The translations under genes were made by a program, and so were the position numbers. The notes under the pieces are model-generated. The model saw only the letters and a list, made by a program, of their open reading frames with translations. It was not told the DNA's origin and did not search any database. DNA of 64,000 nt from Adiantum capillus-veneris (lineage: Eukaryota > Streptophyta > Polypodiopsida > Polypodiales > Pteridaceae), in NCBI GenBank assembly GCA_014529385.2, contig CM043956.1:60647120-60711119 (forward strand). The letters are read 5' to 3'. Below are positions 44,101-56,800 of this stretch, in pieces. Position 1 is the stretch's first letter, and the number at the start of each line of letters is the position of its first letter.

Positions 44101-47100
44101 AATCCGGTTCCTATTCAGAAGGCTCTTGCCTTGGCAAACACGCATAAACCCCCAGAACTGTACATAGGTCAAATGAGAAGCCCACTAGTGGGGCATAACA
44201 TACTGTACGTAGGGGAGAAAGAGAGCAGTATGTAGCGTGCGGGCCATCACTCCCGTCACCATACTGTGCATAGAGGGCAAGGTAAGCATTCCATAGCTTC
44301 TGTACCTGCTACAATCCACCTGAGGCTGAAAATGGCGCCCCCTTTGTTGATATGCAGCTCGTTTTTTCCTCCCAGAGTGGCAGAATCGCTCACAGGCTGA
44401 CACGTCGCCCAGTTTCCGAGTTTGGGCTTTCCCTGCTAAAAATATCTCAACCGGTGCGTCAGTTGACTTGGCAGCAGAGCAATAAAATGTTCCCCTTGTC
44501 ATTCCAGAGCTAATGACGCGAACACATTTTCCGGTCAAAAATAGCAGTTCCCTAAATTTTAGGAGATGCTTCCATGGCATCCCTATCGGTCTCCTGACCA
44601 TCATTGAAGACTACCATTTGACCAACATCTACAACGTGGGTTAATTTACTGGCCCCTTTCAACTTATAAAGTTGCAGTGACTTGACGAGTGGCCCAAATT
44701 CCAGTTTGGCGCACACGAGCTTCCATACTCATCAGAATTCAGTGCTAACTGGCCCGGGCAGTCCCTGTCTGACCGACCTAGATCCCCGATGTGAGAAACC
44801 CATTTGGCTGTAGCCGTTTCACACTGGCCATGCAATGTCCACTTGCACCTTTTCAAGGGTTTTGGGACAAACAAGTAAAAATAAAATAAATATATCTAAT
44901 ACTTATTTACGGAAGGCAACAGGAAAAATATACCTCCTGGACACACCCCACCCTTGAAATACTGCAAGCGACCTCGCTTGCATGCCAATAATACATGCAG
45001 ATATCTCCTTATATCACATATATTCTGTGATGGGAATCCAAGATATACATGCTTCCGGAAATGTAGCGTTGGACGATTAAACAATCCCACCAACCTAGCT
45101 ACGACACATATATCAAGCATAGAAGTCTTCTAGTGTACTCTTGAGCACAAACTTCTCTAGCTAAATTCTGTATGGAAAGAGTAGATACAATTGCTTAACT
45201 ACTCTCTTGAGCATCATGAGCCATGCTCTTGCCTTGCTCCAAAAAGGTTGCATCAAGTCACTGTGGGTTCCATTTGAAAGGCTTCAAGATACAATTGCAA
45301 TAGCTGAGGTGAATCAAGCAATTCAGACTCTTCCATCCATTTGGCATCTAATGATGGATAGTTCTTGAACTTCACCAAATAGCGTCTTGCAACTTTTGCT
45401 CTAACCTTTCTTTCTTTATGTGCCAATATCTGTTCAAGAACAAGGATTTCATCCAATTCTTCCACTTCGGGTTGTTCCTCATCAAGCATATTCTCTGGCA
45501 CATCACCAACAAAGGACCTTAGAAGGCTGACATGAAAAGCATTATGTATTTTCCAGCCTTCTGGTAGCTTTAACCTGTAAGCTACATCGCTGATCTTTTC
45601 TGAAATCTGAAAAGGACCATAATATCGCATACTGAGCTTAGGAAACAAGCGTTCCTTGTCTTTCCTTTTCCTTAACCTGGCCTTTTCAAAGCGCAAAAGT
45701 ACCCAATCACCAAGTGAAAATACAAGTTCACGATGGTGATGATCAGCAGCTTTCTTTTGCTTAGCCTGAGTCTTCTCAAGAGCAATCTTTATCTTCCTGT
45801 ATGTTTCATCCATATCTTGCACATACTTGTCTGCCTCAAATATCTTGTCCTTAGTCTGCAAAATGGGTGGGACTTTCTTTCCTCCTTCCACTATCTCAAA
45901 TGGTGCCTTACCTGTTGATGTATGCACAGTGTTATTGTAAGCATATTCAACCAATGGGAGATGGTGTTCCCAAGTTGCCTTGTGCTCTGAGACATAACAT
46001 TTGAGTAGGTCCAAGACAATAGAATTTGCCTCTTCTGACTGTCCATCAGTTTGCGGATGAAACGAAGAAGAGAACTTGAGCGTAGTGCCCATATTCTCAA
46101 ACAATGCCTTCCAGAAAAGACTCGTCATACGTGGATCCCTGTCACTGACAATTGACTGAGGCATCCCATGATATTTAAAGATATTGCTCATGAATATCTT
46201 GACCATGTGTTGTGGCTTTATCTTCTTCCTAACAGGAATGAAATGGGCCTGCTTACTGAACCTACAAATGATAGTCCAAATCCCATCATTTCCTGTTTGC
46301 GTCCTTGGAAGATCAAAGATAAAGTCCATTGCTATACTTTCCCATGGCCTATCAGGGATCGGCAATGGCTGCAACAATCCCGGTTGCTTTTGTCTGTCAA
46401 ATTTGACTTTTTGGCATACTAAGCATGATCTTACAAATGTGTCAACATCTTGACGCAAAGTTGGCCAATAGAAGAATGCCTCAACCCCTTTCACTGTCGC
46501 ATCAATTCCACGATGCCCAGCATAAGGTGGAGCATGACTTTCCATCAAAATCTTTGGCCGTAACTGTTTAGTAACGCATAACTTTCCATGCATCATGAGA
46601 AAGTCATTCTTAAGCATATAGTGCTCATGATGTTGCCCATCAACAAGCTGGTCATAGATCCTTGAAAAATCTGAATCTTCAGCATATTGTGTCTTCATTT
46701 CGTCTAGTTCACAATGGTACGGAATTGACACTGCTGAAATTTGGGGCTTTCGTGACAACGCATCAGCCACCACGTTCTTTTTCCCTTGCACGTGCACAAT
46801 CTGAAAATGGAACATTGACAAGATGTTTGCCCATCGCATGTGCTTCTCAGACAACTTCGTCTGTGTAAGAAAATATCGCAAGGTTTGATGATCCGTTTGG
46901 ACAACAAAATCAGCCCCTAGCAAATAGTGTTTCCAACTAGTGAGAGCATGAATTACTGCCAGCAATTCTTTCTCCTAGACTTGCAAGTTCCTTTCAGTCT
47001 TCAAAAGAATTCTGCTCTCATATGCGACTACTTGGCCATTCTGCATTAAAACTGCACCAAGACTATGGCCACACGCATCACATAGAACCACAAAAGGTTT

Positions 47101-50100
47101 AGAAAGATCTGGCAAAATAATTATCGGATCTGAAGTCAGCTTCTCTTTCAAGTGTTTGAACACTAAAATTTCCTTGGCTGTCCACTTGAAAGTAACTCCT
47201 TTTCCTTGCAGTGCATGGAGTGGAGAAGCAAAATTTCGGATGAACCTCCTGTAATAGGAACATAAGCCTAGAAAGCTTCGAATGTCATGTACGGACTTCA
47301 AGTCTGGCCATGACCTAATTGCTTCCACTTTAGCGGGATCCATGCGTACCCCATCCTTTGAAACAATGTGCCCAAGGAAGTGAATTTCTTGCAAAAAGAA
47401 CTCACTTTTCTTCGCATTGATGAGTAGCCTATTCTTGCGTAGCTCATTGAAAACTGCGGTCAAGTGATCCCTATGCTCCTCTTCAGACTTTGAGTAGACA
47501 ATCATGTCATCAAAGAAGGTACCCACGAAGTTTCTATATGGTCTAAAAATTATGTCCATCATTCTATTAAATGTGGCAGGAGCATTTGTGAGACCAAATG
47601 GCATGACAAGAAACTCATAGAGACCAAATGTTGTCCTGAACGCAGTCTTATGGACATCTTCTGGTCTAATGCGTATCTGATGATACCCGCTCTTTAGGTC
47701 TATTCTTGTAAACAATGACGCTCCCTCAAGCCGATCAAGAATGTCATCTATTCTCGGTATGGGGAATGTGTTCTTGATAGTATTCTTATTCAAGGCGCGA
47801 TAGTCAATGCACATGCGCCATGAACCATCCTTCTTCTGCACTAAGAGTACAGGCGAACAAAAAGGGGATGAACTGGGCTGAATCAGCCCCTTCTCTAAAA
47901 GCTCGTTGACCTGACCCATAATCTCTTTCTGCTGGGCTGCACTAACCCTGTATGGTGGTCTATTCGGTGGACTAGAACCTGGCACAAGATCTATAGTATG
48001 ATCCTCAGGTCTCTCAGGAGGTAACTCCCCTGGCAAAGAGTCCGAAAAACAATCACTGAAACCACTCAAAAAAGTTGACCTGTCTTTATCTAAGGTAGAC
48101 AAATTAGATACAACTTGAGGTACTTCTTTTGCAAAGATCAAGTACGCAGAAAGATGATTCTTTATTACAGATGAAATAGCAGAAGCAGAAACAACTGGAA
48201 CAGACTCGCCTTTAAGCTTTACATCAAGGACATGAGTCTTTCCTCTATGTACAAGGGTAATCTTTTTGTTGTAAGTATCCACCATAGCATGCAACTTGTA
48301 ACACCATGGGATACCCAATAACACATCACAGCCCTCAAGCGGCATAATATGAAATTCTTCCGCATCCACATAGCTCTGAATGTGCAGACGAAGCTTTCCC
48401 AGAATGGGAGTAACAGGCTCTGAATGTCCTGGGCATGCCAAACCTGCTTCGCCTATCATACCCATCTCCTCTGCACGAATGCCCAACTTTGATGCCAATT
48501 CTGGTGATATGAAATTTGCACGGGCTCCTGGAGCAAAGAAAACCAGCACTGTCTTGTCTCTAACTTTGCCCCAAGCTCTGCACAGCTCCGTGGCATCTGT
48601 GTTTGGCTGATCTCCAACCAAATCTGGAACAAGTCCTGCACTCGGCTTTGGCTTCTTCCCTTTATGGTCTGACTTGTCATCCTTATCCTGTGACTTCTTC
48701 TATGGGCACTCATTTGCAAAGTGTCCTTTCTGTTCACAAATGTAGCATTTCTTGGCCTCCCTAAGAGCTTTCCTTTCTTGAAAAGTTTTGCCAGAAAAAT
48801 GCCTTTTTTGTCCTTGTCCTCGTTCCGAAGAAGATTTAGACTGCTTCTTGGACGTATCAGCTTCTTCAGTGGAGGGCTTCTTTGTGGGAGGCTCATAAGG
48901 CTTTGCTGCAACATTGCCCTTGGCTGAAAACTGTTTGCCCTGGGACCCTTTCTTGTGGCTATTAAATCCATCGGAATCTCCCTTCGACAGATTGCTGGCC
49001 ACTCTTGCATTCTCTATCAATTGAAACAAATTCATGACAGTAGTCTTTGTGCATTAGTCCCTGATTTTCTTGGGCAATCCGCAACAGTACTTCTCAATCT
49101 GTTCTGACAATGGCACAAACCTGCAAGAGGTGACTGGCAACAGTGCGGCCCAAAACTGTTTATTGTACTCTTCCAAATTCGCACACTGTTTAGCATTCAA
49201 CTTGTGCCATTCTGTCATCACATCCACTTCAAAAGTGTTTGTCAACCATGCAGGCGCAAAAAGCTGTTTGAATTGGACCCACGTTGTTGGGGCTTGACCC
49301 TGGTTCAACAATGCGGTCCACCATTGAAGCGCATTCCCTTTCAAGAAAGTGGCAGCCTTGCGTATCTTTGAAGATTCCGTGAAGTTGCCTCCAGCATAAG
49401 CTGCATCGAATTGCTGTATGAAGGTCAAAGCCTTTAATTGGTCCTCAGTTCCTCTGAAAGTTTCAAACTTCACTCCCTGCCCACCTTCCTTGTAATCCTT
49501 AGGCTGACTCAAAGGAGCCACATTATCATAAACAGGTGCCTGTAACAGTGGTGCTCCATGAGTGTTCATTCCAGCACTCGCATCAACTGTTTTCCCTGTC
49601 ATATCTGCATTTTGTACATATGGCTGCTAAAAACCAGCCATATTAAATTGTGTTCCAGGCACTCGAAACTGGCCATAGGCACTCTGAAAACCTGGTTGGA
49701 CACCCATGTTCGAGTACATAGGGTTACCCATGCCTGTTTGCATTGTCCCGAACACATTCCCTGGCATATAACCTGTGGAAGGTCCAGCCATAGCTTGAAA
49801 CACTGAACCACCTCCAAAATAACCAGGATAAGTATTAGGTAATGGAAGGGTCTGACGCATAGCCTGTTCATTGCTCCCTTGACCATTCACAAACGGTTCC
49901 TGTCTAGCTAAAGCAAGTTGCTTTGGATCATTGGACACCGCTAGTTGCTCAACCACATGGGCTTTCCCTCGAGCATCATGAGTCCTCTGCGCAGTGGAAA
50001 TCTCCTTTTCTTGCAACGGCTCAGTCATGCCCTGTGTAGGAGGCTGAAAACCCTGTGTCGGAGCCTGTAAGAACTCCTGCATCCTTGGGTTGTTAGCCAA

Positions 50101-53100
50101 CTGCTGAAACATGTCCATGCAACAACGCAGTTGAATTCTAAACAACCTGTCCTCTTCTTGAAGAGTTGAAGGAATTTTCTCTGTGCCATGTGAGGAAGAT
50201 CCCTCTTCAGGTACTTGGTCTCTCTTCTCTGCCATATCGACAAGCTCTGTGTTGCTTTCACCCACAACAATCCACGCTGCGCTTTTTGAAGAAAAAGTGA
50301 CTATCCCGTCGATGGAACCATATAACCGGCCCATACAACGTAGAGGGCGGTACTATTTCAATTACCTGTTAACTTTACACAGAGCACTGAGAAGGGAAGA
50401 GAACACAGTTGCGTCCAGCGACTAGAATGTCACTGCGCACACGAGACCGACACCCTGTAGGCCCCAAAGACTGGCGCCCCTTTCGGTATTTCTTTATTCA
50501 AATTAAGGTAGACGATCCGACCACTTAGCACAAGCTTTCACAAAGCTGTCCAAACCTGGCGAGGGCTGAAAACGCAGGTTTTCGACCGGATTTCGACAGC
50601 ATAACGGCGCAAAAACCCCTGTAGGTCAAAAACACCTGTCTAGGACGGATTCCCTCGATATATGGAAGCTTTCTGGTCAGCTGTCACAGAAATTCAGCGG
50701 GCTGTAATTCTCTGTTTTTCACTGCCGGGAGCCCAAAAGCCTGTACACGCATCCCAAGGCTCTCACGAGGCTCCCCCGATGTTCCCTTGCAGTTCAGGTG
50801 CGAAACCCTAAACCTGCAGAAAAACACAGCAGGCTGTAATTCCCTGTTTCGGATCGTTTTTAGCGGAGCGAACACGCCTACGTGTGTCCCAAGGGCTCCC
50901 GCACGCAATGGGACAGTTTCCCTGTGAATTGGACGAGTTTTCGCGCGAGAAAACTTTCCAAACTCGCAATCTTTCGTGATGGAACTGTGCGTACCTGTGG
51001 GGGATTAGCAATTAGCTAATCCGGTTCCTGTTCAGAAGGCTCTTGCCTTGGCAAACGCGCATAAACCCCCAGAACTGTACATAGGTCAAATGAGAAGCCC
51101 ACTAGTGGGGCATAACATACTGTACGTAGGGGAGAAAGAGAGCAGTATGTAGCGTGCGGGCCATCACTCTCGTCACCATACTGTGCATAGAGGGCAAGGT
51201 AAGCATTCCATAGCTTCTGTACCTGCTACAATCCACCTGAAGCTGAAAATGGCGCCCCCTTTGTTGATATGCAGCTCGTTTTTTCCTCCCAGAGTGGCAG
51301 AATCGCTCACAGGCTGACACGTCGCCCAGTTTCCGAGTTTGGGCTTTCCCTGCTAAAAATATCTCAACCGGTGCGTCAATTGACTTGGCAGCAGAGCAAT
51401 AAAATGTTCCCCTTGTCATTCCAGAGCTAATGACGCGAACACATTTTCCGGTCAAAAATAGCAGTTCCCTAAATTTTAATAGATGCTTCCATGGCATCCC
51501 TATCGGTCTCCTGACCATCATTGAAGACTACCATTTGACCAACATCTACAACGTGGGTTAATTTACTGGCCCCTTTCAACTTATAAAGTTGCAGTGACTT
51601 GACGAGTGGCCCAAATTCCAGTTTGGCGCACACGAGCTTCCATACTCATCAGAATTCAGTGCTAACTGGCCCGGGCAGTCCCTGTCTGACCAACCTAGAT
51701 CCCCGATGTGAGAAACCCATTTGGCTGCAGCCGTTTCACACTGGCCATGCAATGTCCACTTGCACCTTTTCAAGGGTTTTGGGACAAACAAGTAAAAATA
51801 AAATAAATATATCTAATACTTATTTACGGAAGGCAACAGGAAAAATACACCTCCTGGTGACAAGACACCTCATCAACATACATACCAAATAGAGTAGGAG
51901 ACAATGGGCAACCCTGTTTCACCCCAATGGTGGAGTGAACTAAATCAGATATCCCCTCCGGAGTGCGTACATGTGTCATCACTGATCTGTATAGAGCCAT
52001 AATTCCCCAAATGAACACTATGGGCACCCCCATCTCCTGTAGTCTGCGCCTCAATTGAGCTCTCGGTACCATGTCAAATGCTTTGCGGAAATCCACAAAG
52101 ATACAATAAATCTATCTCCCATGTGACTTGCCCTCCTCAATGAAGGTCTGATTATGATTAAGAGTGGAGAAACCCCTCCTGAAACCGGCTTGGCCCTTTG
52201 CTCGTACACCCTCACCCTCTGCCCAATTACTCAACTGCTGCTCAAGAATGGATGCATACAACCGTGCCAATGTATGCCCAACCATAATAGTGCGGTAATT
52301 CCCAGGCTCTGTATGATCGCTTACTTTGAAGATAGGCACAATAGTAGACAACCTCTAAGTCTCACGTAACCCCTCACACATGGCACGATTGAACAGCACT
52401 GCAAGAACCTCTACCAGCATATCTCTAGCATGTATAAAGTCCTCTGCTACTAGACCATCATGATGATGTGCCCTGCTGGTCCTCATCTTGTCAATGGCTC
52501 TCTTTACCATCTCAGTGGTAAAGAAGATGCTGGTAGGTGGGCATGGCTCTTTAGGATCTGGAAGAGTGTCTTGTCCAAGAACCATATATAACAATGAGGC
52601 ATACTAGCCCGGTCTCTACTCAAGAACAGCTCATACAAGTCTCGCTCCATATGGGCCAAGTAAGCTCGTTTCTTCAGTCGCACAAGGCGTCGGGAAGCAA
52701 TCCGAGATTGTCTGTAAGTGATGACTCGTAAAAGAAGATCCCTCTAAAGCTGGGCTCTCATCTCTCTGCACTCCTCATCGTACCAACTATTCTGGGGCAT
52801 GCTCCTAGCATGTGGCCTCCGACCCGGCTGAGTGTGTGGGTATGCCTTTGATGCTGCACCATGCAGTGTCTGAGTCAATAAAGTGGTGCACTTTTCCACT
52901 GCGAGGCCAGGACCAGTTGTGCATAGACGGCTATAGATCTCCTCTGTATAAACCGAGTCAGTCTTTGGTGTAAATGTATAACGGGTATGTGACTTGCCTC
53001 TTGATGTCTAGGCTGTACTATATTGAAATGAAACAGACAATGTCAAAAGTCTATGATCCACTGTTCTGCCCACTGATCTGGCTCTGTTATGTCCCGCTCA

Positions 53101-53810
53101 CAGGCGAGGGGATCTAGCCCAGATGCTGTCGGGATGGGCGTCCAGTGTCCGGGCGGACGTAGTGTGAACCCGGCCAATGTGGCCGGCCATTATTATAAAA
53201 GGGAGGCCAAGGCCTCATTTGCAGGGATCGGCCCCCATTGGCAGAGTGCCAGTGGTTAGCCCGCGAGGCTAGGAGTGCGCGAGGTCACCTCGAGGAGGTG
53301 AGGCCGGGTGGTATGGGACGCACGGTCTTACAGGTGCACACCTACGTCCTCGGACGCTAGCCCCAGCACGAGGGAGCTGCCAGATGGTGGCTATGGTCGG
53401 GTGGTTTGTCCGACGCGTATCTGTAGGCGGTCTGTGTAGTTGGGAGATCCATTCTCCACGTTCGTTTCATGGTGTCAGAGCCGGCTTGGCTGCACGAAGG
53501 ACTGTGCACACCTATGGACTGGTTACAGTCGGATAATCACTATTCCATGCAGGTTTTGATGAAACAACCGTTTAATTGACTGTTTTCTTCTCATGAGCAT
53601 GTTTACAGGTGAAAATTAATCCTCGGCTGCTGATTTTTGGTAAAAATCAGCATACTAGCAGGTGAAAGTACTGAGAATTCGAACTTTTTTTATTGGTTTA
53701 GCTTAAAAAATCAGTAAATTTCTTATTAAATTGCTGAATTTAGGCTAAATTCAGCATACTGCAGCTCATTAATCTTTCTCTGTAACTCTCCCTTCCTCTG
53801 TGCACACACA

Positions 53811-53863
<53 letters not shown>

Positions 53864-56800
53864 ACTTGCTGGGGAGGGCAAAGAGCAGCCAGCGTGGGAT
53901 TCTGAATGGAGGGAGCAGCCAGCGTGCTGGTCTTTCTGACGTGGAGGGAGCAGCCTGCATGGGATCCAGAGTGGAACCAACGTGGGCTGATTTTTGTGCT
54001 AAGGTTCCGTGTTGGGCACACGCATGCGCAGGCGGTCTCTCCAGTTCCACGCGTGCTGATTTTCTCTCTCCATGCGGCATCAATTGCAAACACTGCCTTC
54101 GCAGGTTCATCCACGCTGCAGGTTTCTTTTTTTTAAACGCTGAGGCCTTGGTTTATTTAATCAAGTGACCCTTTTTTATTTAAGGGTGCCCAGGGCACTT
54201 CGGGTTTTTTTTAAAAAGGTATGAAACCTGCCATTTATTAAAACTCACTTATAGAAGTTGCAGAGTTTACAGAGCCTCACTTTTTGAGCTCCCTGCTCCT
54301 CTCGTGCCACTCCTCTCTCTCACCCGCTCGCGCTCCCGCCATCACCTACTCGCGTTCAAACGCTCACACCGACGCATGGAGCTCTTCGAACTTCACTTTT
54401 TCGCGATCGAAAAGTGCAGAAAAGGCCCGGTTTCGTGTGAAAATTCCAGTTTTTCACGCACTTCGCCATGGATTCCTCCAGCTTCGATGTGCAGCATGAC
54501 GACATGCCAGGTAACATCCAAATTCCATTACGTATGCTCTCTACACATGGATCACAAGTACTTTCCAGAGTTTCGACCAACGTGTTACCGCTCTAGAAAA
54601 CGCAAATGTTCAGACGAACCTTCGCTTGGCTTCTCTCGAAGGGGTCGTACAGGGGCTTTGTTCCCGACTCTCTACTCTCGAAAGTATGGCTCAGTCGGCG
54701 ACTGCGCGTATTTCCGAGGGCGAAACCCATCTCCAGCAATTGCAGACGCAGATTGTTGCTTTTGGGCGTTCACAGGGTGGTCCGACTGCCACGATTTCGT
54801 AGAAACTACAATTTTCTCAGGTGAAGAAGAGGAGTGTACAGAAGTGGCCGTAAATAACTGGCTGCACCATTGGACCACATACTTTGATCTCCATGGGGAG
54901 CATTATGAACGGAGGATTCTGACGATTCCTCTCTATCTGCACAATAAGGCGCTTACCTGGTGGCGCGACATGACATAGAAGCCTACGACGTGGGCTGACT
55001 TTTGTGTGAAATTCAAGAGGGATTTCGCCAAAATGGACCCTTTGAAAGCTTATGCCAAACTGCAGAGTCTTTCGATGAAAACTCTGTCTTTTGATAAATA
55101 TACGACAACTTTCAAAGAGACGCTCACCTTTTGCAAGGTGGATTCTATGCACGTTGTGCACATGTATCTGCTCGGATTGCATGAGGATTACCGTTGGGTC
55201 TTAATTAAGGACAAAGCTCCGGCTGATGTCGAGGATGCAGTGGCAAAGGCCAGGACAATGGAGCCAATTATGAGAAGAAAAGAACTGCAGACTATCAATC
55301 CGATGAGGGTGCTTCGAGGAAGTGACCCCGATTCCAGCATAAGTCCAAATCACTGCCGAGATCTTCTCAGGAGAAAAAGAAAGCCAGAAATGCTTCAGTT
55401 GCTGATGCAGTGAAGAAGGAGGCTTGCTTGGGATGTGGCCAGACGGGTCACCAAATCAAGGATTGCCCCAAGAAGAAGAAGACACAGAAACCGCAAGGTC
55501 GTCCTTCGGTTCAGATTCACGAGATCTCACGTAACTCTGATGTTGTTCAAGTTGAAATCCATCATTTAGCGCATAGTTCATGCATTAATTGTACTTTTAG
55601 CACCAAAGTGTTTGATAAGCACGATCTTCTCCGTTTCCCCGGGAAGATCAATGGTCACGACGTGACCGTACTCCTTGATAATGCAAGCTCACACAATTTT
55701 GTGGATGCAAAATTGGTGCAGAAACTGAGCCTGCGGATGCGGGACAGTGACCATGAGTATCGCGTGAAGATGGCTCGTGGCGTGGATCGTGGCGTATGGG
55801 ATCGGATGGTTCCAGACTTGTCGCTCGAGCTGGCTGATTACAAAGAGAACGTGTATTTCCACATCATGCGCCTGGACAGAGCAGATGCTATTCTAGGAAT
55901 TCCATGGTTTTATGATAAACAAGACTCATTGTATATAGACTATGTACATCACTCTCTTGTTTTTGTTAAGCAGAACATGCCTCATGTATCTGTGTCGCTT
56001 TGTAATCGGAAGTCTGTAAATAATGGTTTTGCAATACCAGTTGTTACTGCTTTGGAAATGTATAAAGAAATAAAGTCTTCTGATGTTGACTTTTATCAAT
56101 GTGTACCATGTGCTTGGTTTGATTCATTAGTGCTTGGTACTTCTGTCACTAAATTTCGTAAAAATGTTTCATGTTCTTCTGTTGAACTTGCGGATTCCGA
56201 CGAATCCAGCCTTATCCGAGAAATCATGACTGATTTCAAGGATGTTTTTCCTGATGATCTACCTCCTGGCTTGCCGCCTTCGAGAGGAGTAGATCATGGC
56301 ATTGAGTTGGTGGTTGGTAGTCAGCCCTTCTCAAAGCAACCCTATCGGTTTAGTAAAACCGAGGAGGACGAGATTCAGCGACAACTGAAGGATTATCTCG
56401 ACAGGGGTTTTGTTTGGCCTAGCAAATCCCTGTGGGGAGCGCCAGTGTTACTTTCTCGAAAGAAGGATAACACTATGTGCTTCTGTGTGGATTACAAGGG
56501 GTTTAATAAGCTCACTGTCAAGAACAAGTATCCGCTCCCGCGCATGGACGATCTGATAGATTGACTCCATGGAGCGTTGTATTTTACGAAGATAGACCTG
56601 CAATCAGGCTTTACGGAATAAACTGGAAGATATTCCTAAGACAGGCTTCCATGCGCGTTATGGTCACTACGAGTTTTTAGTCTTGTCTTTTGGTTTGACC
56701 AATGCTCCAACTACGTTCCAGCAGATGATGAATGACCTGTTGAGACCATTTTTAGGCAACTTCGTTGTTGTATTTCTCGATGATATCTTGATCTACAGCC

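Larger units (their letters stand above)
43689..51862 (-). mobile_element. Gypsy-1, full-length chromovirus inserted in LINE-L
   Basis: Ty3/Gypsy element on the minus strand, 8.2 kb, flanked by AGACA (43684-43688 and 51863-51867); the LINE-L sequence continues on both sides. LTRs of about 1.25 kb, a single-frame gag-pol interrupted only by four nonsense codons, and a chromodomain at the integrase end. I counted about 21 LTR mismatches, mostly transitions, so insertion is fairly recent. Confidence 0.92.

Noticed and set aside
44185-44604. 139-codon open frame found twice (also 51102-51521)
   Set aside because: Both lie in the two LTRs of Gypsy-1; identity follows from LTR duplication, and no known protein is recognised.
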